Of a stretch of DNA of 64,000 nt, positions 45,505 to 54,701 are shown in pieces; the first letter of the stretch is position 1; each line of letters begins with the position of its first letter. The notes beneath the pieces are model-generated. The model ran no database searches and was not told where the DNA came from. It was given only the letters and a program-made list of their open reading frames with translations. Both the position numbers and the translations under genes were made by a program. This DNA comes from Shewanella mangrovi (lineage in GTDB: Bacteria > Pseudomonadota > Gammaproteobacteria > Enterobacterales > Shewanellaceae), in assembly GCF_000753795.1 (NCBI RefSeq), contig NZ_JPEO01000022.1, positions 1 through 64,000 of the forward strand, read 5' to 3'.

Positions 45505-46088
45505 ATCTGTTGCCTTGGCGTGAAGAGGCCAGGGAAAAGAAAAAGCGCGATTATTTAGGAATTCTGGGGCTTGTATTTGTCGGCGCCGCTTTTATCGTCT
45601 ATCTCACTATCAGCTTTATTGGACTGATGACGGAAGATCAGCGCGAACGTAATGCGTATCTGCAGAATGAAATTCAGCAATTAGACCGACAAATTGCCGA
45701 AATTACCAAGATCAAGCAGCGCAAAGCGGACATTGAAAAACGTACTGAAATTATCCTCAATCTGCAGCAAGCCCGAAATTTACCAACTCACATCCTCGAC
45801 GAACTCGTGAAGGTTATTCCGCCTGGCGTCTACCTCTCTAGCGTTGAGAAAAAGGGCAGTATCATCTGGATTGAAGGGCGCAGTGAGTCCAACAATAATG
45901 TCGCGAACATGATGCGCAAAATTAAGGCATCTGAATGGTTGCAGGATCCATCAATGCAGTCCATCGTCTCGCAGCAGGAAGATATTCGTGAGTTGCAACG
46001 TTTTAGGCTCAAAGTGACTGTCAAAGGTGGCGCGGAAGAGCTTGCTGCGACTAAGTCCGCAGCGAAGACTAAGGGGGCTGGCAAATGA
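45492..46088 (+). CDS. pilN: PilN: type IV pilus inner-membrane alignment protein
   Basis: This 198-residue bitopic protein begins with the PilM-binding motif MANINLLPWREE. It has one membrane helix (about 24-45), a coiled coil (about 50-95) and a periplasmic ferredoxin-like domain that pairs with PilO. It overlaps pilM by 13 bases and pilO by four, indicating tight translational coupling and matched amounts. Confidence 0.96.
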   Translation: MANINLLPWREEAREKKKRDYLGILGLVFVGAAFIVYLTISFIGLMTEDQRERNAYLQNEIQQLDRQIAEITKIKQRKADIEKRTEIILNLQQARNLPTHILDELVKVIPPGVYLSSVEKKGSIIWIEGRSESNNNVANMMRKIKASEWLQDPSMQSIVSQQEDIRELQRFRLKVTVKGGAEELAATKSAAKTKGAGK

Positions 46089-46714
46089 AATTAGATCTTA
46101 GCCAGTTTAATGACCTTGATATGGAAAACATCGGTGATTGGCCTGCACAGGTCAAAACTGTGTTTGCTGTCATCTTGGCGATTTTAGTTTTTGTCGGTGG
46201 TTACTACTTCTTTGTTGACGATGCTTGGTCGTCATACGAGGCTGAACAGCGTAAAGAAGCTCAATTACGACAAGACTTTACAGCAAAATATCAGTTAGCT
46301 GCTAACCTTGAACTATATCGCAAGCAACTCGTTGAAATGGAAGCGCAGTTTGCAGAGCTGCTTAAAATGCTACCGTCACAAAATGAGATGCCGGGATTGT
46401 TGGATGACCTGACGTTTGTAGCAACGGATTCTGGGCTAAAAATTCGCAGTATTGACTGGGATGCAGAAATACAGCGTGAATTTTACATAGAGTACCCGAT
46501 TCGTATGTCGGTAGAAGGCGGTTATCACCAGCTTGGTCAAATGGTGTCGGGTGTTGCTGAATTACCGCGGATTGTGAGCTTGCACGACTTTGTTATCAAG
46601 CGAGAAGAGAGTAGTGGTCAGCTACTGATGGAAGTACTGGCGAAAACCTACCGCTTTAAAGAGGGGGCAGATGCTGCCGCAGGCAAGGACAAGGCAAAGG
46701 GGAAAGCTAAATGA
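46085..46714 (+). CDS. pilO: PilO: type IV pilus inner-membrane alignment protein
   Basis: This 209-residue bitopic protein has one membrane helix (about 27-47), a coiled coil (about 50-100) and a periplasmic alpha/beta domain. It dimerises with PilN. The tail is rich in Lys and Ala. It overlaps both neighbours by four bases (ATGA). Confidence 0.95.
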   Translation: MKLDLSQFNDLDMENIGDWPAQVKTVFAVILAILVFVGGYYFFVDDAWSSYEAEQRKEAQLRQDFTAKYQLAANLELYRKQLVEMEAQFAELLKMLPSQNEMPGLLDDLTFVATDSGLKIRSIDWDAEIQREFYIEYPIRMSVEGGYHQLGQMVSGVAELPRIVSLHDFVIKREESSGQLLMEVLAKTYRFKEGADAAAGKDKAKGKAK

Positions 46715-47226
46715 GATTTCTTCCAATTGTCTTAATGGTATTTCTGTTGGGTGGATGCATTGGTGATCGCGCTGATCTGGTGCAGTTTGTCGCCTCTACC
46801 AAGGCGAATCACGTGCCTCGTATTCCGCCTTTGAAAGAACCGCCGAAATTTGAACATTTTGCTTACCAAGCGCAATCATTGCGTAGTCCGTTTGTACCTC
46901 CAGCAAGAGAGCTGACGGAAGAAGTTGTTGATACCTCAAGAGATTGCTTACAACCTGATCTCAAGCGCAGAAAAGGGCGACTGGAAACCTATGCGCTGGA
47001 TAATCTCAAGATGCGCGGTACTTTGAGTCAAGGGGGGGTTATTTGGGCATTGATTGAAACTGCTGACTCAAGCGTTTATCGAGTAGGGGTTGGTGACTAT
47101 CTTGGGTTGTATCATGGCCGGATTAAATCGATTTCGGCGAATAGTATTGATATTGGAGAGTTAATTCCTGACGGTTCGGGATGTTGGACCGAACGGAATA
47201 GTAGTCTTGAGTTGACAGGCGAATAA
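46711..47226 (+). CDS. pilP: PilP: type IV pilus lipoprotein
   Basis: This 171-residue inner-membrane lipoprotein links PilN/PilO to the secretin PilQ. The signal peptide ends with lipobox LLGGC (Cys16). A proline-rich disordered stretch (about 30-75) precedes the beta-sandwich that contains MRGTLSQGGVIWALIE. It starts within pilO (ATGA overlap). pilQ follows after 21 bases. Confidence 0.95.
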   Translation: MRFLPIVLMVFLLGGCIGDRADLVQFVASTKANHVPRIPPLKEPPKFEHFAYQAQSLRSPFVPPARELTEEVVDTSRDCLQPDLKRRKGRLETYALDNLKMRGTLSQGGVIWALIETADSSVYRVGVGDYLGLYHGRIKSISANSIDIGELIPDGSGCWTERNSSLELTGE

Positions 47227-47247
47227 CCAGCGAAGGATGAGAAAATA

Positions 47248-49299
47248 ATGAGATCTATTGTGGCGCATAACAGACCTGGAAAGACAGGCGCATGGTTGCG
47301 ACTCGCATTGGGATGTGTTTTGGCGGTTAGTCTCATTCCTTGCGCAATGGCAGAGAACAAACTGGTTAACGTGAAATATCACACCATCATTGATCATCAG
47401 CTCGAGATGGAATTGGTATTTGAAAATCCTGTAGCGGATCCTGAGATTTTACTTGATGCAGATCCTGCCGGTATTCGTCTCAACTTTGCTGATACCACCT
47501 CGGGATTGGAAAAATCTGAAATGCCTATTCACCAAGTAGGCGTTGAAAAAATGACAACTAAGCAACAGGAAACTTCTTTGCAGGTTGCGCTTGAGTTGGC
47601 AAAGGTAAAACCATACCAAGGAAAAGCGATTGGTAATACTTACCGTTTAACTATTAATGATGCCGTTCTGGATCCTAAAAGCCAGGCTGACAACCCTTTC
47701 GTTAACAAAATCAAAAATATCGATTTTCACCGCGCTGGTGACAAAGGTGGTGAGTTAGTTGTTGAGCTCAATAATGCATCTGTGGCAGCGAATGTGCAGC
47801 AAGTCGGTGCAAAACTTGAGGTGCAGTTTTATAACACTGAAATTCCTAATGACATGTTATATGTCATGGATGTACAAGACTTTGCTACCCCTGTGCGCAG
47901 TTTTGAGACTTTCCGTGATGATATGACGACTCGCTTTATGATCGATATCAAAGGCGTCTACGACTATAAGTACGAACAGGATGGTAATTTGTTCAAAGTC
48001 GTGATGACGAAAGCGGCTCAAACAGCGTCTATTGAACCGAAGAAAAAATATAAAGGAAAAAATATCTCGCTGAATTTCCAAAAGATTTCGGTGAGAACTG
48101 CATTGCAAATCATCGCGGATTACAACAATTTCAACTTGGTCACTAGTGATACGGTAGAAGGTAGTATTACGCTACGTCTTGATGATGTGCCGTGGGATCA
48201 GGCCTTGGACTTGATTTTGCAAACTAAAGGCTTAGATAAGCGCATCGAAGGTAATATTTTGATGGTTGCGCCAGCAGAAGAGTTGGCGATCCGCGAAAGC
48301 CAAGACTTGAAAAACAAGCAAGAGGTTGCACAGCTAGCACCGTTGTATTCTGAGTATTTACAAATCAACTATGCCAAGGCGACTGATATTGCCAATTTGC
48401 TCAAAGGCGAAGGTTCAAGCCTGTTGTCGGAGCGGGGTAGTGTTGCCGTCGATGAACGGACTAACACTCTGTTGGTGAAAGATACCGCTGACATTTTAGA
48501 GAATGTGCATAGACTGATTGATGCATTGGATATTCCCATCAAACAGGTGTTGATTGAATCTCGCATGGTCACTGTCAGTGATACTGTTGCGCAGGATTTA
48601 GGCGTTCGATGGGGTGTTACTGATTTGCAAGGTGATTATGGTACGTCCGGTACTCTTGAAGGCGCTTCAGGACTGGTATCTGGTAGTACGCCTGATTTGA
48701 CCGATCGTTTAAACGTGAATTTGCCATCAGGAGCAAGTAACGCCGCCAGCATTGCCTTCAGTGTGGCGAAGCTATCAGATGGCACCCTGTTGGACTTAGA
48801 GTTAAGTGCGTTGGAGCAGGAAAACAAAGGTGAAATTATTGCCAGCCCACGCATTACGACGTCAAACCAAAAATCTGCCTACATTGAGCAAGGTGTGGAA
48901 ATTCCTTATGTTGAGTCGGCTTCTAGCGGTGCTGCAACGGTGCAATTTAAAAAGGCCGTATTGTCGCTGCGGGTAACTCCACAGATTACCCCTGATAATC
49001 GCGTGATTTTGGACTTAGAAATTACCCAAGACTCTCAAGGAGAAGTGGTAACGACTCCATTAGGTGAAGCAGTATCAATTAATACTCAAAAGGTGGGTAC
49101 TCAGGTACTGGTTGATAATGGTGAAACCATCGTGCTGGGTGGTATTTATCAACAGCAAATTATCAATGCAGTGAATAAAGTCCCTGTCCTTGGTGATATT
49201 CCGGTACTCGGAGCATTATTCAGAAACACTTCAGATTCTAACGAACGCCATGAGCTGCTGATTTTCGTTACGCCGAAAATCGTTACTGAAGACTTCTAG
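47248..49299 (+). CDS. pilQ: PilQ: type IV pilus outer-membrane secretin
   Basis: This 683-residue protein forms the channel by which the pilus leaves the cell. A signal peptide (about 1-36) is followed by two AMIN-like domains (about 40-250), which in relatives contact peptidoglycan. The N0/N1 domains follow (about 270-420, ISLNFQKISVRTALQIIADY). The secretin barrel (about 440-680) has the VPVLGDIPVLGALFR signature. A terminator follows, but aroK may still be partly co-transcribed. Confidence 0.97.
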   Translation: MRSIVAHNRPGKTGAWLRLALGCVLAVSLIPCAMAENKLVNVKYHTIIDHQLEMELVFENPVADPEILLDADPAGIRLNFADTTSGLEKSEMPIHQVGVEKMTTKQQETSLQVALELAKVKPYQGKAIGNTYRLTINDAVLDPKSQADNPFVNKIKNIDFHRAGDKGGELVVELNNASVAANVQQVGAKLEVQFYNTEIPNDMLYVMDVQDFATPVRSFETFRDDMTTRFMIDIKGVYDYKYEQDGNLFKVVMTKAAQTASIEPKKKYKGKNISLNFQKISVRTALQIIADYNNFNLVTSDTVEGSITLRLDDVPWDQALDLILQTKGLDKRIEGNILMVAPAEELAIRESQDLKNKQEVAQLAPLYSEYLQINYAKATDIANLLKGEGSSLLSERGSVAVDERTNTLLVKDTADILENVHRLIDALDIPIKQVLIESRMVTVSDTVAQDLGVRWGVTDLQGDYGTSGTLEGASGLVSGSTPDLTDRLNVNLPSGASNAASIAFSVAKLSDGTLLDLELSALEQENKGEIIASPRITTSNQKSAYIEQGVEIPYVESASSGAATVQFKKAVLSLRVTPQITPDNRVILDLEITQDSQGEVVTTPLGEAVSINTQKVGTQVLVDNGETIVLGGIYQQQIINAVNKVPVLGDIPVLGALFRNTSDSNERHELLIFVTPKIVTEDF

Positions 49300-49315
49300 T
49301 TTTTTGTTTAAATTC

Positions 49316-49347
49316 AAAAGCCAGTGCTTTGTTCGCTGGCTTTTTTA
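49316..49347 (+). terminator. Terminator after pilQ
   Basis: AAAAGCCAG (49316-49324) pairs with CTGGCTTTT (49336-49344) around an 11-base loop, followed by T residues. Confidence 0.82.
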
Positions 49348-49507
49348 TTGGCAACCTTGTTAATAAGTGTAAAGGGTGGCTTGCTAACAGAGGCCTTTAG
49401 CTGAGATAATCCGGAATCAAGTCTCATTAGAGCAAGGTAACAATCCCGTCGATTTGTTGCCAAATCGACTTTCTGCAAACTATTCATAAGATTCAGACGT
49501 ATAAGAA

Positions 49508-50023
49508 ATGGCTGAAAAACGTAATATTTTTCTAGTAGGGCCTATGGGCGCCGGTAAGAGCACCATAGGACGTCACTTGGCGCAAATGCTACATCTTGAG
49601 TTTTACGATTCAGATCAGGAAATTGAAAGCCGCACAGGTGCAGACATCGCGTGGGTGTTTGATGTTGAAGGTGAAGAAGGTTTTCGACGTCGCGAAGCGC
49701 AAGTAATTGCTGATTTGACCGAAAAGCAGGGTATTGTGTTGGCAACAGGTGGTGGCTCAGTACAGAGCAAAGATATTCGTAACTATCTGTCTGCTCGCGG
49801 TATTGTTGTTTATCTCGAAACTACCATCGATAAGCAAGTTGCCCGTACTCAACGCGATAAACGTCGTCCGTTACTTCAGGTCGACAATCCAAGAGAAGTG
49901 CTCGAAGATCTGGCTGACAAGCGTAATCCTCTGTATGTAGAGATTGCGGATGTTATTGTCAAAACGGATGAACAAAGCGCCAAAGTGGTCGCTAATCAAA
50001 TTATAGATAAATTGGGGTTCTAA
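49508..50023 (+). CDS. aroK: AroK: shikimate kinase I
   Basis: It phosphorylates shikimate at the 3-hydroxyl in aromatic amino-acid synthesis. The 171 residues match AroK (E. coli 173). Walker A is GPMGAGKST near the start. Shikimate-binding DSDQEIE, the Gly-rich ATGGG and the lid motif RDKRRPLL are present. It overlaps aroB by one base (TAATG), giving coupled synthesis of two shikimate-pathway enzymes. The 208 bases before it hold the pilQ terminator. Confidence 0.97.
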   Translation: MAEKRNIFLVGPMGAGKSTIGRHLAQMLHLEFYDSDQEIESRTGADIAWVFDVEGEEGFRRREAQVIADLTEKQGIVLATGGGSVQSKDIRNYLSARGIVVYLETTIDKQVARTQRDKRRPLLQVDNPREVLEDLADKRNPLYVEIADVIVKTDEQSAKVVANQIIDKLGF

Positions 50024-51102
50024 TGGCGTTTACACAGATTCAGGTTGAATTAGGAGAGCGTAGTTATCCCATCCTTATCGGCCAGGATCTGTTAGGTCAA
50101 AGTGCCTCATATCTATCTCAATTCTCAGGGCGCAAACTGCTCATTGTTACCAATGACGTAGTTGCGCCTTTATATCTCCAGCAAGTGACCGACTACCTTA
50201 GTGAATTAGGTACTGTACTTTCAGTTGTGTTACCCGATGGCGAAAAATTCAAAACACTTGAGCAGCTAAACAGCATTTTTACCGCTTTGTTAGAACATAA
50301 TTGCGGGCGAGATGTGGTAATCGTTGCGCTTGGTGGTGGTGTTATCGGTGATATGGCGGGCTTTGCAGCCGCGAGTTATCAACGTGGTGTGCAGTTTGTA
50401 CAGATCCCTACCACACTGCTGTCTCAGGTTGATTCCTCCGTTGGTGGTAAGACTGCGGTCAATCACCCGTTAGGGAAGAATATGATCGGCGCGTTTTACC
50501 AGCCTCAAAGTGTGCTGATAGATACGCGTTGTCTCAATACATTACCTGCTAGAGAGTTCGCTGCTGGTATGGCGGAAGTGATCAAATACGGCATTATATG
50601 GGATGTCGAGTTTTTCGCATGGTTAGAACAGCATGTTGATGAACTTAAATCACTGGATCCGCAAGCTTTGGCATACGCGATTAAGCGTTGCTGTGAAATA
50701 AAAGCTGAGGTGGTGGCAGAGGATGAGACCGAGCAAGGTGTACGCGCTTTGCTTAATCTGGGTCATACCTTTGGCCATGCGATTGAAGCTGAAATGGGCT
50801 ACGGTAATTGGCTACACGGCGAAGCTGTTGCCGCTGGCACAGTACTTGCTGCCGAAACGGCTAAGTGCATGGGATTGATCGAAGAGTCAATCGTTTGTCG
50901 TATTGTGGCATTGCTCAAGGCATTTGATTTGCCGATTAGCGCGCCAGACAGCATGAACTTTGACAGTTTTATTCAGCATATGCGGCGTGATAAAAAAGTA
51001 TTATCGGGCAAAATTCGGTTAGTGTTACCGACTAGCCTTGGTAGTGCCGCTGTCTTTGGCGAAGTATCTGATACTTTGTTGGAGCAAGTTATCAGCCGCT
51101 AA
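50023..51102 (+). CDS. aroB: AroB: 3-dehydroquinate synthase
   Basis: This 359-residue NAD- and metal-dependent enzyme makes 3-dehydroquinate from DAHP, the second shikimate-pathway step. Motifs include PDGEKFKTLE, the NAD loop ALGGGVIGDMAGFAA, IPTTLLSQVDSSVGGKTAVN and the metal ligand region NLGHTFGHAIE with WLHGEAVAAG. Length is near E. coli AroB (362). Confidence 0.98.
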   Translation: MAFTQIQVELGERSYPILIGQDLLGQSASYLSQFSGRKLLIVTNDVVAPLYLQQVTDYLSELGTVLSVVLPDGEKFKTLEQLNSIFTALLEHNCGRDVVIVALGGGVIGDMAGFAAASYQRGVQFVQIPTTLLSQVDSSVGGKTAVNHPLGKNMIGAFYQPQSVLIDTRCLNTLPAREFAAGMAEVIKYGIIWDVEFFAWLEQHVDELKSLDPQALAYAIKRCCEIKAEVVAEDETEQGVRALLNLGHTFGHAIEAEMGYGNWLHGEAVAAGTVLAAETAKCMGLIEESIVCRIVALLKAFDLPISAPDSMNFDSFIQHMRRDKKVLSGKIRLVLPTSLGSAAVFGEVSDTLLEQVISR

Positions 51103-51120
51103 TGACCCTCGGGTGGTATT

Positions 51121-52554
51121 GTGGCGAACGAACTTCTTCTACCTTCTCAAGAAGCATTAATTCAACGACTGTTGCATCTTGCATGCTATGGTCAGCAGTT
51201 AGTGTTGCTCAGCGGTGTCAATGGTAGCGGTAAGACTAGCTTACTCGCGGGACTTGCCGATGAGTTGGATACGCGCAATTTATCACTTGTAAGCTGTCCT
51301 CAGCATGTCTCCGCACAAGAAATTCGTCGCAAAATCATCATGCAACTGTTGCCTGACCCATTGTTTGACGACGATGTTTCGTTAGTAGACACCTTGCTAC
51401 GCTTCGTTAGCTCACTTAATCAGCCTATCCACATCCTGTTGGATGATGCGGAAAACCTGCCGTTAGTGTTATGGGCGGAGTTATTGTTGCTGACAGGACT
51501 CCAAGCCGCAGGGTATCCCATCACTGTTACTGCGACAGTTTCAGTAGAATTCAGCCAGCATTTTGTACATCAATTACCTGCTAACCAACGGAATGCGTTG
51601 TTGCCGATTACGATTCCAGCATTGAGTATGGCTGAGCGTGAAGGCTTATATCAAACGCTCATGAGTCGCTCACAGCAACAAACCTTTACCCCTCGCAAAA
51701 TCATTGTCCCCAAGCTAGAGCGCCAACAAGGTACTCCGGCTGAGGTTGTAAAGCTAATAGAGTTAGCACTCATTGGTGAATCGCAAACTGCCGCAGTAAG
51801 ACCTTGGAAAACATATTTAGCAATGGCCACTGGTTTCCTTGTGATGTCCGCCATTGTTAGCTGGTACGGCTATAAAGCATTGCAACCATTGCCTGAGGTA
51901 AGCCGAGCTTCCTCTGTATTAATACCTAATAATACGACTGTTATTGTTGCGTTCGCTAATGCCATTATTCATCCACCTAAAAGCGTAAATCTCACTGGCG
52001 TAGCATTGCTAGGTGATGGCAGTAAGCCGATCGCAAGCGTTGCGGCAACTAAGACAACAGCGTCTGTGAATGCTAAGACTAAGACTGTGACGGAAAGCCA
52101 ACAAGCTGAGGTGCAACAAAGTGATTTGTTGAGAGACGCCCAAAGTGTTGCCGATGTTCAAACTGCGGAAATTGATGTTGATGTCAATCAAGCCGCTGCC
52201 GCTCAGATAATCTCAGAAACAGAGGTGAACTCCACAGACCGAGAAGGTGCAACAGCTAAAGTAGCCAAGATGAATGAGCTGCCGACTAAAGGTTACACTT
52301 TGCAGGTGGCCAGTGTGAAACATCAGGCTTCATTGGCGCCGGTGCTTGCCAAGCTTAAAGGACGTCAGGTGATGATCTGCCGCCATCGTGACTGGTGGGT
52401 GGTGTTAGTCGGTGATTTTTCGCAGCGAGCTAACGCCAAGCAGGTCAGTAAAGAACTCGTGGCAAGCGGAATTGCGAGCCCTTGGCTACGTGCTTGGTCA
52501 GAGGTTAAGGATTATCGGTTGGAAAGACGGATTGCCGATGAAATTTCCTCGTAA
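51121..52554 (+). CDS. damX: DamX: SPOR-domain cell division protein
   Basis: This 477-residue protein starts with GTG. An N-terminal ATPase-like domain has Walker A GVNGSGKTS near residue 34. One membrane helix lies near 235-253. A Thr/Ala/Gln-rich linker precedes a C-terminal SPOR domain (about 390-465) that binds denuded glycan at the septum. It lies between aroB and dam as in E. coli, where DamX localises to the division site. The N-terminal AAA-type domain is common in non-enteric DamX proteins. Confidence 0.93.
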   Translation: MANELLLPSQEALIQRLLHLACYGQQLVLLSGVNGSGKTSLLAGLADELDTRNLSLVSCPQHVSAQEIRRKIIMQLLPDPLFDDDVSLVDTLLRFVSSLNQPIHILLDDAENLPLVLWAELLLLTGLQAAGYPITVTATVSVEFSQHFVHQLPANQRNALLPITIPALSMAEREGLYQTLMSRSQQQTFTPRKIIVPKLERQQGTPAEVVKLIELALIGESQTAAVRPWKTYLAMATGFLVMSAIVSWYGYKALQPLPEVSRASSVLIPNNTTVIVAFANAIIHPPKSVNLTGVALLGDGSKPIASVAATKTTASVNAKTKTVTESQQAEVQQSDLLRDAQSVADVQTAEIDVDVNQAAAAQIISETEVNSTDREGATAKVAKMNELPTKGYTLQVASVKHQASLAPVLAKLKGRQVMICRHRDWWVVLVGDFSQRANAKQVSKELVASGIASPWLRAWSEVKDYRLERRIADEISS

Positions 52555-52600
52555 AGCAGGTAGAATCTGGCTTTTGATTTTAAACGTTTGGCACTGATTG

Positions 52601-53461
52601 ATGATAAAAAAACAGCGGGCGTTCCTAAAATGGGCGGGCGGCAAATTTAAGCTGGTCGATGCCATTGTGCGCCACTTGCCTGCTGGTCAAAGATTGGTTG
52701 AGCCATTCGTTGGTGCGGGCTCAGTGTTTTTGAACACCGATTATCCTAACTACCTGCTATGCGATATCAATAAAGATCTCATTGAAATGTATCGCATTGT
52801 GCAGAAAGATCCCGAACATTTCATCGGTCTGGCTGGTGAGTTGTTTGTCGCCGCCAATAACGATTCAGACTTTTACTATGAAACGCGCAAGCGTTTTAAT
52901 GCCGCTACAGATCCACTCGACAGAGCATTGGGTTTTCTTTACCTCAATCGTCATGGCTTTAATGGCTTGTGTCGCTACAATCGTAAAGGTTCATTCAATG
53001 TACCTTTCGGTTCCTATAAAAAGCCCTATTTCCCTGAAGCGGAAATTCGCGGTTTCTCGTTAAAATCACAGAATGCCGAGTTTGCCTGTATCGGTTATGA
53101 GCAAGCATTTGCATTACTCAAGCAAGAGGATGTGGTGTATTGCGACCCTCCCTATGCACCGCTTTCAACTACGGCGAGTTTCACCACATATGTGGGAGCA
53201 GGCTTTAGCTTGGATGATCAGGCCATACTCGCGCGCAATTCACGGCATACAGCCTTTGAAAAAGGCATTCCGGTGGTGATTAGCAATCATGATATTCCGC
53301 TGACTCGCGAGCTCTACCGCGGCGCAAAACTGGAAGTTATCAGCGTACAGCGCAATATTAGTCAGAAGGGCGCATCACGTAAAAAGGTCGATGAATTAAT
53401 CGCGTTTTATGATGCTGTCGAATCATCAGGCAACGTAATTCAGATGTTACAACGTGCTTAA
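52601..53461 (+). CDS. dam: Dam: DNA adenine methylase (GATC)
   Basis: This 286-residue class D12 methyltransferase adds a methyl group to adenine N6 in GATC, serving mismatch repair and replication timing. The AdoMet motif FLKWAGGK is at the N-terminus, then PFVGAGSVFLN, and the catalytic DPPY is in VVYCDPPYAPLS. Target-recognition signatures include NRHGFNGLCRYN. The start is the ATG at 52601; a TTG one codon earlier is an alternative. No clear ribosome-binding site is seen, so translation may be weak, which fits the low Dam levels known in cells. Confidence 0.97.
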   Translation: MIKKQRAFLKWAGGKFKLVDAIVRHLPAGQRLVEPFVGAGSVFLNTDYPNYLLCDINKDLIEMYRIVQKDPEHFIGLAGELFVAANNDSDFYYETRKRFNAATDPLDRALGFLYLNRHGFNGLCRYNRKGSFNVPFGSYKKPYFPEAEIRGFSLKSQNAEFACIGYEQAFALLKQEDVVYCDPPYAPLSTTASFTTYVGAGFSLDDQAILARNSRHTAFEKGIPVVISNHDIPLTRELYRGAKLEVISVQRNISQKGASRKKVDELIAFYDAVESSGNVIQMLQRA

Positions 53462-53470
53462 AAGAGAGCG

Positions 53471-53827
53471 TTAGCTTTGAGTATTGCTACCCGAATTGGT
53501 GGGTGATACGTCATCGATAGGTTTGCGCTGATGGCCGTTCAGTAATTCCATCAGATCAATAAAATGAAACTGCCCAGAGCGGCTTTTACCACTAAACCAA
53601 CTACGCCAGCTCAGTTCTTCTTCAGGATTTGCACAGCGATTACTTGGATGACTGCTTGGTAGAGAGGTGTTGTACTCATTACGGGTTGCACAGTTAGCGA
53701 TTAAGGCGTTGTCGCTTAAGGCATAACGCTGCACGCTGTAAGCCGCAGATACCACAACACCCGCCGCAGTAAGAATGACTGCAACTGATTTAATGTTGGG
53801 GATAAAACCTGCGTTTTTGACGTCCAT
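53471..53827 (-). CDS. Hypothetical small membrane-anchored protein
   Basis: I do not recognise this 118-residue protein. It has a single N-terminal hydrophobic segment (about 13-30), then a polar, probably periplasmic region with two cysteines (about 42 and 66) that could form a disulphide. The C-terminal part contains SGQFHFIDLMELLNG and ends Ser/Asn rich. It is convergent with dam, ten bases away, and divergent from rpe. The frame is intact and its base composition matches the neighbours, so it is probably a real gene limited to related genera. Confidence 0.65.
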   Translation of the reverse strand: MDVKNAGFIPNIKSVAVILTAAGVVVSAAYSVQRYALSDNALIANCATRNEYNTSLPSSHPSNRCANPEEELSWRSWFSGKSRSGQFHFIDLMELLNGHQRKPIDDVSPTNSGSNTQS

Positions 53828-54026
53828 TTTCTCGTTAATAAACTTTTACGACTTTCGGAGTATAGCAAACGCGCTGATAAATTAAACAGCTTTTTTGACC
53901 ATGGTCGCAGCTCGTTTTTTCAGCGTCCCGTGTACAATAAACTTCTTAATAAACCGCAACACACCCTAGAGCCTATCGCCGCTGACGGTTAGAATAGACC
54001 ACTTCCAGAACCCTTGTGAGAATAAT

Positions 54027-54701
54027 ATGCGTCCTTATTTAATTGCCCCCTCCATTCTTGCCGCCGATTTTGCTCGTCTCGGAGAGGAGGTGGATAAGGT
54101 GCTGGCCGCAGGCGCTGACGTGGTGCATTTCGATGTTATGGATAACCACTATGTGCCTAATCTGACGTTCGGACCAATGATTTGTCAGGCATTGCGCAAG
54201 CATGGTGTGACAGCAGATATTGATGTGCATTTGATGGTGAAACCGGTTGATAGTCTAGTCCCGGCGTTCGCCAAAGCTGGCGCCTCCATGATTACCTTTC
54301 ACCCGGAAGCCAGTGAGCATGTTGACCGCACCCTGCAGTTGATTAAAGAACATGGCTGTAAAGCCGGACTGGTGTTAAATCCCGCCACGCCATTGAGCTA
54401 TCTCGATTACGTGATGGATAAGCTTGATATCATCATGTTGATGTCGGTAAATCCTGGTTTTGGTGGGCAGTCATTTATTCCACAAACGCTACAGAAGTTA
54501 GCGCAAGTTCGTAAAATCATTGATGAAAGTGGTTTGGATATCCGCTTAGAAGTCGATGGTGGTGTTAAAGTGGATAACATTGCCGAGATTGCTGCGGCGG
54601 GAGCGGATATGTTTGTCGCTGGCTCAGCTATTTTTGGGCAGCCGGATTATCAAGCCGTCATCAACCAAATGCGTGAGGAACTAGCAAAGGTAACAGCATG
54701 A
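54027..54701 (+). CDS. rpe: Rpe: ribulose-phosphate 3-epimerase
   Basis: It interconverts ribulose 5-phosphate and xylulose 5-phosphate in the pentose phosphate pathway. The 224-residue TIM barrel starts IAPSILAADFARLGEE, has metal-binding HFDVMDNHYVPNLTFG, and ends with the phosphate-binding DGGV and GSAIFG. It overlaps gph by four bases. The dam-rpe-gph-trpS order is as in E. coli. Confidence 0.98.
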   Translation: MRPYLIAPSILAADFARLGEEVDKVLAAGADVVHFDVMDNHYVPNLTFGPMICQALRKHGVTADIDVHLMVKPVDSLVPAFAKAGASMITFHPEASEHVDRTLQLIKEHGCKAGLVLNPATPLSYLDYVMDKLDIIMLMSVNPGFGGQSFIPQTLQKLAQVRKIIDESGLDIRLEVDGGVKVDNIAEIAAAGADMFVAGSAIFGQPDYQAVINQMREELAKVTA

